Shown in pieces: positions 25,283-33,874 of a DNA stretch of 64,000 bases. Source of the stretch: Pseudomonas grandcourensis (GTDB lineage Bacteria; Pseudomonadota; Gammaproteobacteria; Pseudomonadales; Pseudomonadaceae); the NCBI RefSeq assembly GCF_039909015.1, contig NZ_CP150919.1, positions 2,580,501 through 2,644,500 on the forward strand. Reading direction: 5' to 3'. Positions within the stretch are counted from its first letter, which is position 1. Each line of letters begins with the position of its first letter. The position numbers and the translations under genes are program-made. Below the pieces are notes generated by a model. That model saw nothing but the letters and a program-made list of their open reading frames with translations. It was not told the DNA's origin and ran no database searches.

Positions 25283-25612
25283 ATGCGCAAGATATGGATC
25301 GCATTAGTCCCGCTAATAGTTGCGGGTATAGCCAACTCGGCTCAAGCAAAAGAACTGGCCGCCAATGATCAGTACATGTGCAGTTGGGGCGCTGGCACCG
25401 CTGCAAGGGCACAGGAACTGAAGCTTTCAGGCGTTTCCTTGTATGCCGCCCGCCAGAAAATCCAGGCCTACAAGTTCGCCAAAAGCTGGATGCGCATGAT
25501 GGCAATGGGCATTACAGAGCAAACTTATGACAGTCCGTCGCGATTGAAACCGACTGCTGTACGCCAGAGCTTTTATGAAGACTGCGTCAGGTACAAGTTG
25601 GCGCGTAAATAA
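25283..25612 (+). CDS. Small secreted hypothetical protein
   Basis: 109 aa with a Sec signal peptide (MRKIWIALVPLIVAGIANSAQA-KE). The mature part is helical and basic (GAGTAARAQELKLSGVSLYAARQKIQAYKFAKSWMRMMAMG) with two cysteines (YMCSWG, EDCVRY) that could form a disulfide. No recognised family. It lies divergent from ldcB with its own leader; the start codon has AGATAGG nearby. Confidence 0.65.
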   Translation: MRKIWIALVPLIVAGIANSAQAKELAANDQYMCSWGAGTAARAQELKLSGVSLYAARQKIQAYKFAKSWMRMMAMGITEQTYDSPSRLKPTAVRQSFYEDCVRYKLARK

Positions 25613-25735
25613 AGAAGAAGCGGACGCCGGTCGGATTAACCGCGGTGTGGGGCAGCGACGTCTATATTGATTGACCATCCCAGCGACCCAACGGGGTGTA
25701 GAACCGGTTTCTTACAACTCAATCAGGAGGTCACC

Positions 25736-26152
25736 ATGAGCCAGATCGATAAAGTGTTGTACACCGCCAAAACCCACACCATCGGCGGGCGTGACGGCGC
25801 GTCCCGCAGCTCCGACGGGATTCTCGATGTGAAGCTGTCGTCGCCAGGTGCGGGCGGTGGCGGTACTAACCCTGAGCAACTGTTCGCTGCCGGTTGGTCA
25901 GCCTGCTTTATCGGCGCCATGCAGGTGGCGGCCAGGGAAATGAAAGTCGCGCTGCCCAAGGATATGGCCGTCGATGCCGAGGTTGATTTGGGTACCAATG
26001 AAGGCGGCTACCTGCTGCAGGCGCGGCTCAATGTCAGCCTGCCGGGGCTGGAACGTGAAACCGCGCAGAAAATCGTCGACACTGGGCACCAGTACTGCCC
26101 GTACTCGAAAGCCACGCGCAACAACATCAATGTCGTGCTCAAGCTGGTTTGA
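25736..26152 (+). CDS. ohr: Organic hydroperoxide resistance protein (Ohr/OsmC family)
   Basis: 138 aa. Ohr reduces organic peroxides with two cysteines: the peroxidatic Cys in GWSACFIGAM (about residue 60) and the resolving Cys in YCPYSKATR (about 123); the catalytic Arg is in the R-S-S-D-G region. Reducing power normally comes through lipoylated proteins. A strong AGGAGG sits 6 bases before the ATG. A second paralogue of similar length lies near 54.8 kb. No OhrR repressor gene is adjacent. A strong terminator follows. Confidence 0.9.
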   Translation: MSQIDKVLYTAKTHTIGGRDGASRSSDGILDVKLSSPGAGGGGTNPEQLFAAGWSACFIGAMQVAAREMKVALPKDMAVDAEVDLGTNEGGYLLQARLNVSLPGLERETAQKIVDTGHQYCPYSKATRNNINVVLKLV

Positions 26153-26172
26153 GTTGACGTGAAAAAGTCTTG

Positions 26173-26218
26173 ATCAAAAAAAGATCGCAGCCTGCCGCAG
26201 GCTGCGATCTTTTTTTTG
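26173..26218. terminator. Strong bidirectional terminator
   Basis: AAAAAAAGATCGCAGCCTG-CCG-CAGGCTGCGATCTTTTTTTT, a 12-bp GC stem with A- and U-runs, between ohr and the convergent copper chaperone genes. The core GATCGCAGCCTG is a common Pseudomonas terminator. Confidence 0.9.
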
Positions 26219-26239
26219 TGTTGCGATACTGCGGGAAAA

Positions 26240-26749
26240 TCAATTCATCTTGCTATGATCATGCGTCATCGTGCCGTGATCCATGGTGCCAATCGCCTTG
26301 GCAACGGCTTCAACCTGAATCGACTCTTTCTCGCCCTTGGCGTTTTCGACGGTCAAGGTCAGTGGCACCTTGTCGCCTTCCTTGATCTGACCTGTGAGGT
26401 TCATCAGCATGATGTGATAGCCGTTGGGATCGAAGCTCACCGCTTTGCCAGCCGGCAGCTCAACGGATTGCACCTGCCGCATCTTCATCACGTCGTCTTT
26501 CATGCTCATTTCATGAATCTGCACCAGCTTGGCAACCGGCGTTTGCACGCTCAGCAACTTGCTGTCGCTGCTGGCGGTGACGGTCATGAAGGCGCCGCTC
26601 GACGGCTGGCCGGCCACGGTGGCGCGGACCCAGGCGTCGTCGACCTCGGTTTGTGCCAACACCTGAAAAGTCAGGCCGATCAGGGACAAGCCCAACGCCA
26701 GTTGCTTGCAGCGTTGTGCGAAACGGTTGTTAGCCTGCGGGGCATTCAT
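26240..26749 (-). CDS. Periplasmic copper chaperone PCu(A)C
   Basis: 169 aa with an N-terminal signal/anchor (about residues 16-32). The Cu(I) site motif H(M)-x10-M-x21-H-x-M is complete: HEMSMKDDVMKM ... YHIMLM. The C-terminus is rich in His and Met (MDHGTMTHDHSKMN), a second copper-binding tail. PCu(A)C passes copper to the CuA or CuB centre of cytochrome oxidase, usually with Sco. The sco gene ends 1 bp upstream, so both form an operon. Confidence 0.9.
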   Translation of the reverse strand: MNAPQANNRFAQRCKQLALGLSLIGLTFQVLAQTEVDDAWVRATVAGQPSSGAFMTVTASSDSKLLSVQTPVAKLVQIHEMSMKDDVMKMRQVQSVELPAGKAVSFDPNGYHIMLMNLTGQIKEGDKVPLTLTVENAKGEKESIQVEAVAKAIGTMDHGTMTHDHSKMN

Positions 26750-26750
26750 T

Positions 26751-27356
26751 TCAGCAAACCTCCATCACGGTGAGCAGGTCTTCTGCGCACTCTTGGGCCG
26801 TCAGGGACGTGGACAGTCCCAGGCGCAGAGTGCCCCGGGAGTCGAAGACATAGCTGGTCGCGGTATGGGAGAGGGTATAGGTATCGCCGCTCGGCACTTT
26901 TTCAAAGAACACGCCAAATTCCTTGGCGGTGGCGGCGGTTTCTTCCAGGGTGCCGTACAGCGCTTCGAAACTCGGGTCGAAGGCTTTCACGTATTTGTCG
27001 ATCATCTCTGGCGTGTCGCGCTCAGGGTCCAGGGTGATGAAGACCACCTGCAGCCTTTCGCCATCGCGGCCCATCAGTTTCTTGGCCTGGGCCGCGCGGG
27101 CCAGTGTGGTGGGGCACACGGCCGGGCACTGGGTGAAACCGAAGAACACCATCGGCATCAGGCCGCGATAGCTGCCCAGCATCCGGGTTTCGCCCTGAGC
27201 GTTCTTGAGCTTGAAGTTACGCCCCATGATCTTGTCGCTGAGGTCTTTGCCGTACTTGAACGACAGCTTGCTGCTGTCGTCGCAACCGGCGAGCAGGCCC
27301 AGGCTCAACAGGCCCATGCCTTGCAGGACGGTTCGGCGGGTATACAAAGTACTCAT
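26751..27356 (-). CDS. SCO1/SenC copper metallochaperone
   Basis: 201 aa. N-terminal hydrophobic anchor with a lipobox-like LLAGC (residue 24). The thioredoxin fold carries the CPAVC copper site (GFTQCPAVCPTTLARA) and a distal His (TYTLSHTATSYVF). It delivers copper to cytochrome c oxidase CuA with the PCu(A)C protein encoded immediately downstream. No oxidase genes are in the window. The gene start is followed upstream by 170 bp without genes and then a REP pair. Confidence 0.9.
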   Translation of the reverse strand: MSTLYTRRTVLQGMGLLSLGLLAGCDDSSKLSFKYGKDLSDKIMGRNFKLKNAQGETRMLGSYRGLMPMVFFGFTQCPAVCPTTLARAAQAKKLMGRDGERLQVVFITLDPERDTPEMIDKYVKAFDPSFEALYGTLEETAATAKEFGVFFEKVPSGDTYTLSHTATSYVFDSRGTLRLGLSTSLTAQECAEDLLTVMEVC

Positions 27357-27526
27357 GAAAAAAGCATCCTGTTGAACAGGCTGAAATGACAGCGTGATGA
27401 CTGTACAGACGAAAAAATCGGGGAGATGTTAACAAACTGTGCCGGTGGTCGAGGGGCGGATACGACCATTGGACCGGCGCACAGGCGTGACATAGTGTCG
27501 CGCCGGAGGTTGAAGCCAAGCCGGCC

Positions 27527-27662
27527 CCTGTGGCGAGGGGGCTTGCCCCCGTTCGGCTGCGAAGCAGTCGCAAAGCCGGTAAATGCGGTTTACATGACAT
27601 ACCGCATTGCCTGGGTTTGGGACTACTTCGTAGTCCAACGGGGGCAAGCCCCCTCGCCACAA
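27527..27662. repeat. Long REP-type pair (GGCGAGGGGGCTTGCCCCC variant)
   Basis: CTGTGGCGAGGGGGCTTGCC at the left and GGCAAGCCCCCTCGCCACA at the right, enclosing about 100 bp that holds an inner AACGGGGGC/GCCCCCGTT pair and GCGAAGCAG-type hairpin. A different REP class from the GAGCGAGC elements. Confidence 0.85.
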
Positions 27663-27676
27663 TGTTTCGGTCGGCT

Positions 27677-28561
27677 TTAACGACGCAGCTTCGCGCAATG
27701 ATCCTGTTCCGGTTGCGCGGCGGTGTACCACACATAATCTGCACTCTCGGCGGTCACGGTCTTGCCCGCTTCGGCCAGGATCAGCACCGCATTCCCTTCA
27801 CCGGCACCCAGGTCTTTCAGGTGCAGCGGTACCCCCAGATCCTTGCGCACGTGGAAGGCACCGGCCAGCAGCAACGCAGGCGTCGGCGCGGCCATCAGGC
27901 GCTCGGCCATGCGCCGGTCACGTTGCTGCTGCACGGCGAGCATGGCGGGCATCTGCGCTTCGGGCAGCAGGCCGCAATGGGATTCGCGGATGTCGTCCAG
28001 CAAGGTCGCCTGCACCTGTTGGGTGGTGGACGCTTGCCCCGTGAGTACCGGGCGCTGTTTGTAGATCTGCATGATCTGCGCGCGGTCCAGGTTCGCCGCC
28101 AACAGCGGATACGGTTGCCGCAGCGCGTAGGTGACGAGGGCGCCATAAACACTCCAGTCCCAATTGGCCTGCCAGGCCAGTGCCTTGAACGCATCGGCCG
28201 GCGGCTGGCCCGCGCGGGTCGCGGCTTGCGCGGCATCGACCCTGGCCTGTTGATCGGGGTTGAGCATCTCCATCAGCAGGCTGCCCTGGGCCCGTTGTGT
28301 CGCCAGTTCGCGCAGCAGCCACAATTGCAGGGCGTGGTGGTCCGGGTTGTCGTGCTGTTCACCGACCAGAACACGTGGGGCAGCGGCCAGGCGTTCGACC
28401 AGTTCTTGTGGCGTCAGCGTGCGGCCCGTAGCGAGTTCACGGATGACCCCGAGGTCGGTGTGATCACGGCCTTGGGGGGCGATGGGCGCCGGGGGCGGTG
28501 TGACCTGATGGGATTGGCAGGCAGCCAACAGGCTGAATGCACAGAGCAACAGAAAGCGCAT
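27677..28561 (-). CDS. phuW: ChaN-family haem-regulated lipoprotein (PhuW-like)
   Basis: 294 aa lipoprotein: MRFLLLCAFSLLAAC is the signal with lipobox LAAC. The ChaN fold is recognised by RVLVGEQHDNPDHHALQLWLLREL near residue 65 and LLLAGAFHVRKDLGVPLHL near 235, where ChaN of Campylobacter binds haem. In Pseudomonas this gene closes the phu haem uptake operon. Here it follows phuU and phuV in the right order. With the upstream phu genes lost, its use is uncertain. Confidence 0.82.
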   Translation of the reverse strand: MRFLLLCAFSLLAACQSHQVTPPPAPIAPQGRDHTDLGVIRELATGRTLTPQELVERLAAAPRVLVGEQHDNPDHHALQLWLLRELATQRAQGSLLMEMLNPDQQARVDAAQAATRAGQPPADAFKALAWQANWDWSVYGALVTYALRQPYPLLAANLDRAQIMQIYKQRPVLTGQASTTQQVQATLLDDIRESHCGLLPEAQMPAMLAVQQQRDRRMAERLMAAPTPALLLAGAFHVRKDLGVPLHLKDLGAGEGNAVLILAEAGKTVTAESADYVWYTAAQPEQDHCAKLRR

Positions 28562-28613
28562 CGGTTTTCCTTATTGGATAGTTGCCCCCTCGATGACAGA
28601 GGAGGGGGCAGTA

Positions 28614-29381
28614 TCAGCGCGCGATGATCAACGGGTGGCCGCGTTCCGGGTGTTGGTGAATCAGCACTTCCAACCCATACACCGCCGCCAGCGCTTCGGC
28701 GGTCAGCACCTCTGCCGGTGGACCGTAGGCGTGGGGCAGGCCCTGTTGCAACAACAGTAGTTGATCGCAGTAACGTGCGGCCAGGTTGAGGTCGTGCAGG
28801 ATCACCAGCACCGCGGCGCCGCGCTCGGCGAAATCACGCACCGCTTGCAAAATGGTGTGCTGGTGCAGCGGATCGAGCATTGACGTCGGTTCATCGAGCA
28901 GCAGGGTTTGCCCTTCGGCACCCGGCCAGAGCTGAGCGAGCACCCGCGCCAGATGCACGCGCTGGCGTTCACCGCCGGACAGGGCCAGATAGCTGCGTGC
29001 GGCCAGATGAAGGGCGTCGGCGGCTTTGAGCGCCTCGGTGACGATTTCGGCATCGCGCACCCGACCGCTGGCGTGGGGCAAGCGACCCATGCCGACGACT
29101 TCATTGACCGAAAACGCAAAGTTCAGGCTCGAACTCTGCGGCAGCACGGCCAGGCGTTTGGCCCGCTCCTGACCCGGCCAGTCGGCGAGTGGACGCTCGT
29201 CGAGGCTGACCCGGCCTTCGCTGGTTGCCAGTTCGCCGCATAAAGCGGAGAGCAGGGTGCTTTTGCCGGCGCCATTGGGCCCCAGCACACCCAGCACTTC
29301 ACCGGGGCGCAACGCGATATCGATATTCGCCAGTACCGTGCGGTTGCCACGACGTACCAGCAAGTTGTTTGCCCGCAGCAT
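28614..29381 (-). CDS. phuV: Haem ABC transporter ATP-binding protein
   Basis: 255 aa. Walker [10 protein letters not shown] (about 35-43), signature [18 protein letters not shown], Walker [17 protein letters not shown], switch His in [13 protein letters not shown]. The FecE/HmuV branch serves haem and siderophore import. It shares one base with the end of the permease gene (TGATG). It should energise the PhuU permease, but no periplasmic binding-protein gene remains beside it, so the transporter is probably non-functional unless a binding protein is supplied elsewhere. Confidence 0.9.
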   Translation of the reverse strand: MLRANNLLVRRGNRTVLANIDIALRPGEVLGVLGPNGAGKSTLLSALCGELATSEGRVSLDERPLADWPGQERAKRLAVLPQSSSLNFAFSVNEVVGMGRLPHASGRVRDAEIVTEALKAADALHLAARSYLALSGGERQRVHLARVLAQLWPGAEGQTLLLDEPTSMLDPLHQHTILQAVRDFAERGAAVLVILHDLNLAARYCDQLLLLQQGLPHAYGPPAEVLTAEALAAVYGLEVLIHQHPERGHPLIIAR

Positions 29382-30418
29382 CAGGAACGCCCTCGCACCA
29401 ACAGAAATAGAAAGAACGGAGCGCCGATCAGTGCAGTCACGATGCCGATTGGCAATTCAGCCGGCGCCAACAGCAGGCGCGCCGCCAGGTCCGCCAGCAA
29501 CAGCAGGCTGGCACCGGCCAGCAACGACGCGGGCAGCAACACCCGGTGATCCGGGCCGATCAGCAGGCGCATCAGATGCGGCACCACCAGACCGATAAAA
29601 CCGATCAGCCCGGCCGCTGCAACCGCCGCGCCGACGCCAAGCGCCGTACACAACACCAGCTCAAGCTTGATCCGCTCGATATCAAAGCCCAGGTGACGGG
29701 CCTCTGACTCACCCAGCAGCATCGCATTGAGCGCCGCCGCCCTGCGGGGCAACCACAACGCCACGCCCAGGGTGACGATCAGCAACGGCCACAAGCGCGG
29801 GTAACTGGCGCCGTTGAGGCTGCCCAGGTTCCAGAACGTCAAGGTGCGCAAGGTCGCATCATCGGCCAGATAGGTGAACAGCCCGACCCCGGCACCGGCC
29901 ATGGCCGTCATCGCCACACCCGCCAAGAGCAGGGTGGCGACATCGGTTTGCCCGTTGCGGCGACCGAAGCGATACACCACCGCCGTGACGATCAAGCCAC
30001 CGGCGAAGGCGCTCACCGACAGCAGATAAGGTTCGATCGCCGGCGGCAAGCCACCGAGCAGGCTGCCGCCGACAATGGCAAGGGCGGCACCGAGCGCCGC
30101 ACCGCCGGACACACCGACCAGACCCGGATCGGCCAAGGGATTGCGGAACAACCCCTGCATCGCCACACCGGACAACGCCAGTACCGAGCCCACGGCGATG
30201 CCGAGCAAGCTGCGCGGCAGGCGAATCTGCCCGAGGATCAGTTCCGCCTGCTGCGTATCGCCACCGTCAAGCGGCAACCCCAACAGACGCATCCCGGCCA
30301 GCAAGGTATCGCCCAGGGGCAGGCTGACCGGCCCAAGGGCCAGGGACAACCAGAACACGAGCACCAGCAACAACAGCAAAAAGATCAACGTCGGACGCGG
30401 CCGAAAAATGGCCGTCAT
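29381..30418 (-). CDS. phuU: Haem ABC transporter permease (FecCD family)
   Basis: 345 aa with about ten membrane helices. FecCD markers are [49 protein letters not shown] and [27 protein letters not shown]. The start ATG overlaps a TGA that ends the scar frame upstream (ATGA), the same junction as between phuT and phuU in intact operons. The genes run U-V-W. Sequence looks intact; loss of partners is the oddity. Confidence 0.9.
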   Translation of the reverse strand: MTAIFRPRPTLIFLLLLLVLVFWLSLALGPVSLPLGDTLLAGMRLLGLPLDGGDTQQAELILGQIRLPRSLLGIAVGSVLALSGVAMQGLFRNPLADPGLVGVSGGAALGAALAIVGGSLLGGLPPAIEPYLLSVSAFAGGLIVTAVVYRFGRRNGQTDVATLLLAGVAMTAMAGAGVGLFTYLADDATLRTLTFWNLGSLNGASYPRLWPLLIVTLGVALWLPRRAAALNAMLLGESEARHLGFDIERIKLELVLCTALGVGAAVAAAGLIGFIGLVVPHLMRLLIGPDHRVLLPASLLAGASLLLLADLAARLLLAPAELPIGIVTALIGAPFFLFLLVRGRS

Positions 30419-30630
30419 GGGTTGATCCCGGCGGTCTGCGCTGTGGCATCCGGGGAGAACGCCGTGGCACAGGCCAGCAGTGTTTTGATACGCATCGGGA
30501 CTATTCCTAAGCCGATCAGAGGGGGGCGGGCATCGAAACCTTCGTAGCGGGTGATGATGCCATCGACGCCCGGCTTACGCACACGCCACGGTTCGGTCGC
30601 GCCGGATCGGGTGTTCATGTACGGCGTCAT
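30415..30630 (-). pseudogene. Scar of haem uptake genes (phuS and phuT remnants fused by deletion)
   Basis: A 71-codon frame. Its first half, WRVRKPGVDGIITRYEGFDA, resembles the C-terminal VRKPT-x-DG-x-VTS-x-E-x-FDA motif of HmuS/PhuS-type haem proteins. Its second half, MRIKTLLACATAFSPDATA, looks like the start and signal peptide of a periplasmic binding protein, joined directly to its last residues (QTAGINP) before phuU. A complete phuR-S-T section would span several kb; only these pieces remain. The reading is from motif memory and gene order. Confidence 0.55.
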
Positions 30631-30634
30631 TGAT

Positions 30635-30653
30635 CATGAGAATAACTCGTGAT
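30635..30653. promoter_or_regulatory. Possible Fur box upstream of the haem operon scar
   Basis: CATGAGAATAACTCGTGAT shares its first ten bases after C with the Pseudomonas Fur-type sequence ATGAGAATAATTCTCATT and is a weak inverted repeat. It lies just ahead of the scar frame, where the iron-regulated promoter of the original operon would be expected if the deletion removed the genes behind it. metE begins 81 bp on the other side. Confidence 0.35.
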
Positions 30654-30733
30654 CATCACGATAAAAATGAGTTTGTCTCACCATGGCTCAACTACCGACA
30701 ATGGCTCCATTAACCAGATGGAGTTTTATTGTC

Positions 30734-33022
30734 ATGGCATTGGCCCATTCCCTTGGATTTCCGCGCATTGGTCGCGACCGCGAACTGAAAAAGGCTCAAG
30801 AGGCGTTCTGGAAGGGCGAGCTCGACGAAGCCGGTCTGCGCACCGTGGGCCGCGACCTGCGCAAGACCCACTGGGATTTGCAGAAAAGGGCCGGCATCGA
30901 GCTGCTGCCGGTCGGTGACTTCGCCTGGTACGACCAGGTCCTGACCCACTCGTTGATGTTCGGTGTGATCCCGGAGCGGTTCCGCCCGCACGATGGCAAA
31001 GCCAGCCTGCAAACCCTGTTCGGTATGGCTCGCGGTGTGAGCGATAGTTGCTGCGGCGGCGCACACGCTCAGGAAATGACCAAGTGGTTCGACACCAACT
31101 ATCACTACCTCGTCCCTGAATTCAGCGCCGATCAGCAATTCCAGCTCGGCTGGGACCAGTTGTTCGAAGAAGTCGAAGAAGCCCGCGCACTGGGACACAA
31201 CGTCAAGCCGGTGATCATCGGCCCGTTGACTTATCTGTGGCTGGGCAAGGCCAAGGGCGCCGAATTCGACAAGCTGGAGCTGTTGGATCGCCTGTTGCCG
31301 TTGTACGGCCAGATCTTCCAGCGCCTGGCGGCACAGGGCGTCGAGTGGGTGCAAATCGACGAGCCGATCCTGGTGCTCGACCTGCCACAGGACTGGAAAA
31401 ACGCCTTTGAACGGGCCTACAACCTGATTCAGCGTGACCCGCTGAAGAAACTGCTCGCCACGTACTTCGGTGGCCTGGAAGAGAACCTCGGCCTGGCCGC
31501 CAACCTGCCGGTGGACGGCCTGCACATCGACCTGGTGCGCGCGCCTGAGCAGTACCCGACCATTCTCGATCGCCTGCCGGCCTACAAAGTGCTGTCGCTG
31601 GGGGTGGTCAACGGCCGTAACGTCTGGCGCTGCGACCTGGAAAACGCTTTGGCCACCTTGCAGCATGCTCAAGAACGTTTGGGTGATCGCCTGTGGGTCG
31701 CGCCATCCTGCTCGCTGCTGCACAGCCCGGTCGACCTGGGGCGTGAAGACAAGCTTGATGCCGAACTGAAAAGCTGGCTGGCGTTTGCCGTGCAGAAGTG
31801 TGAAGAAGTCGCGGTGCTGGCTCAGGCGGTCAACGAGCCGGAAGCGCCAAAGGTGCTTGAAGCGCTGACTCAAAGCCGCGCCGTGCAGGCCAGCCGTGCT
31901 GCGTCGTCACGCATTCACAAGCCGGCCGTGCAGGCGCGTGTTGCCGCCATCACTGCCCAGGACAGCCAGCGTCACTCGCCGTTTGCCCAGCGCATCGAGA
32001 AACAGCACGCCGGCCTGAACCTGCCGCTGTTCCCGACCACCACCATCGGTTCGTTCCCGCAAACCGCGTCGATCCGTCTGGCTCGCCAGTCGTTCAAACA
32101 AGGCAAGCTGACCGAGGCCGAATACACCGAAGCCATGCACAGCGAGATTCGTCATGCCGTGCAAGTGCAGGAACGCCTGGGCCTGGACGTGCTGGTGCAC
32201 GGTGAAGCCGAGCGCAACGACATGGTCGAATACTTCGCCGAGCAACTCGACGGCTACGTGTTCACCCGTTTCGGCTGGGTCCAGAGCTACGGCTCGCGCT
32301 GCGTGAAACCGGCGGTGATCTACGGCGACCTGAGCCGTCCGAAAGCCATGACCGTGGAGTGGATCCGCTACGCCCAGGGCCTCACCGACAAGGTGATGAA
32401 GGGCATGCTGACCGGTCCCGTAACCATGCTGATGTGGTCGTTCCCCCGCGAAGACGTGAGCCGCGAAGTGCAGGCCCGTCAACTGGCGTTGGCCGTTCGC
32501 GACGAAGTGGTCGACCTGGAAGCCGCCGGGATCAAGATCGTGCAGATCGACGAAGCCGCGTTCCGCGAAGGCCTGCCTTTGCGCCGGGCGCAGTGGCAGC
32601 ACTACCTGGACTGGGCGACCGAAGTGTTCCGCCTGTGCGCCTGCGGCGTGCGGGACGAAACCCAGATCCACACCCACATGTGCTACAGCGAATTCAACGA
32701 TGTGATCGAGTCCATCGCCGCCATGGATGCCGACGTGATCACCATCGAAACCTCGCGCTCGGACATGGAACTGCTGGATGCGTTCGAAGCCTTCGCCTAC
32801 CCGAACGAAATCGGTCCAGGCGTGTATGACATCCACTCGCCAAGGGTGCCGGACTCCTCGGAAATGGCCAACCTGCTGCGCAAGGCCGCCAAGCGAATTC
32901 CCGCCGACCGCCTGTGGGTCAACCCGGACTGCGGCCTGAAGACCCGCGGCTGGCCGGAAACCGAAACGGCGCTGGTGCACATGGTCAACGCTGCGCGCCA
33001 CTTGCGCAAAGAATGGGCCTGA
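30734..33022 (+). CDS. metE: Cobalamin-independent methionine synthase
   Basis: 762 aa, usual MetE length. It transfers the methyl group of 5-methyltetrahydropteroyl-triglutamate to homocysteine. The N-terminal half starts [18 protein letters not shown], the catalytic half at about residue 435 ([12 protein letters not shown]). Zinc ligands are visible at His648 and Cys650 (HMCYSEF) and Cys733 ([11 protein letters not shown]). I start at the ATG with GGAG upstream; an in-frame ATG at 30683 lacks a ribosome site. No B12 riboswitch or clear MetR site is evident upstream. A large REP array follows. Confidence 0.96.
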   Translation: MALAHSLGFPRIGRDRELKKAQEAFWKGELDEAGLRTVGRDLRKTHWDLQKRAGIELLPVGDFAWYDQVLTHSLMFGVIPERFRPHDGKASLQTLFGMARGVSDSCCGGAHAQEMTKWFDTNYHYLVPEFSADQQFQLGWDQLFEEVEEARALGHNVKPVIIGPLTYLWLGKAKGAEFDKLELLDRLLPLYGQIFQRLAAQGVEWVQIDEPILVLDLPQDWKNAFERAYNLIQRDPLKKLLATYFGGLEENLGLAANLPVDGLHIDLVRAPEQYPTILDRLPAYKVLSLGVVNGRNVWRCDLENALATLQHAQERLGDRLWVAPSCSLLHSPVDLGREDKLDAELKSWLAFAVQKCEEVAVLAQAVNEPEAPKVLEALTQSRAVQASRAASSRIHKPAVQARVAAITAQDSQRHSPFAQRIEKQHAGLNLPLFPTTTIGSFPQTASIRLARQSFKQGKLTEAEYTEAMHSEIRHAVQVQERLGLDVLVHGEAERNDMVEYFAEQLDGYVFTRFGWVQSYGSRCVKPAVIYGDLSRPKAMTVEWIRYAQGLTDKVMKGMLTGPVTMLMWSFPREDVSREVQARQLALAVRDEVVDLEAAGIKIVQIDEAAFREGLPLRRAQWQHYLDWATEVFRLCACGVRDETQIHTHMCYSEFNDVIESIAAMDADVITIETSRSDMELLDAFEAFAYPNEIGPGVYDIHSPRVPDSSEMANLLRKAAKRIPADRLWVNPDCGLKTRGWPETETALVHMVNAARHLRKEWA

Positions 33023-33048
33023 CGCTGTATTGAGGGCACCACCGAAAC

Positions 33049-33674
33049 CTGTGGGAGCGAGCCTGCTCGCGAAGGCGGAGTGTCAGGCGACATTGATGTC
33101 GAATGCGCCGGCCTTATCGCGAGCAAGCTCCCTCCCACAATGATTTGGCTGGTTCACAAAGGTCGTGTTCAACCATTGAACCTGTGGGAGCGAGCTTGCT
33201 CGCGATGACGGAGTGTCAGGCGACATCGATGTCGAATGTGCCGGCCTCATCGCGAGCAAGCTCGCTCCCACAGTTGATTTGGCTGGTTCGCAGATATTGA
33301 GTTCAACCACTTAACCTGTGGGAGCGAGCTTGCTCGCGATGACGGAGTGTCAGGCGGCATCGATGTTGAATGTGCCGGCCGCATCGCGAGCAAGCTCGCT
33401 CCCACAGTTGATTTGGCTGGTTCACAAAGGTCGTGTTCAACCATTGAACCTGTGGGAGCGAGCTTGCTCGCGATGACGGAGTGTCAGGCGACATCGATGT
33501 CGAATGTGCCGGCCTCATCGCGAGCAAGCTCGCTCCCACAGTTGATTTGGCTGGTTCGCAGATATTGAGTTCAACCACTTAACCTGTGGGAGCGAGCTTG
33601 CTCGCGATGACGGAGTGTCAGGCGACATCGATGTTGAATGTGCCGGCCGCATCGCGAGCAAGCTCGCTCCCACA
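33049..33674. repeat. Tandem array of five REP pairs with alternating spacers
   Basis: Five copies of a roughly 90-bp REP pair (CTGTGGGAGCGAGC... to ...GCTCGCTCCCACA) begin at 33049, 33182, 33316, 33450 and 33584, a 133-134 bp period. Between them about 44-bp spacers alternate strictly: type A contains GGTTCACAAAGGTCGTGTTC, type B contains GGTTCGCAGATATTGAGTTC, in the order A-B-A-B. A 268-bp higher-order unit was therefore duplicated. The rest of 33023-33874 holds no gene. Confidence 0.93.
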
Positions 33675-33728
33675 TTTGATCGGGGATGGCCGCGGATCCG
33701 GTGGTCAACCCACAGGCGTTCGGCGTGC

Positions 33729-33768
33729 TCTACGTAGAACTACGTAGACACCACGTACGTAGTAACGC
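33729..33768. promoter_or_regulatory. Cluster of TACGTA palindromes upstream of cstA
   Basis: CTACGTAG at 33730 and again 10 bp later, then CGTACGTAG near 33757, giving three TACGTA centres within 35 bp about 115-145 bp upstream of the cstA start. The 10-bp phasing suggests a protein-binding cluster. Function unknown. Confidence 0.3.
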
Positions 33769-33874
33769 GGATTTATTTGTGGACGACATGCGCAGATATT
33801 GGGCCAGCTCCGCACTGCGGACACAATTATAAAAATTACCGCCGCAGTCACTGGCTGTCGGCAGGAGACACGCT

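Noticed and set aside
30734..33022. B12 or SAM riboswitch ahead of metE
   Set aside because: The about 100-bp leader has no B12-box or SAM-type stem arrangement that I could see.
33049..33674. CRISPR-like regular repeats and spacers
   Set aside because: The repeats are 90-bp REP hairpins, the spacers recur (A-B-A-B) instead of being unique, and no cas genes are present.
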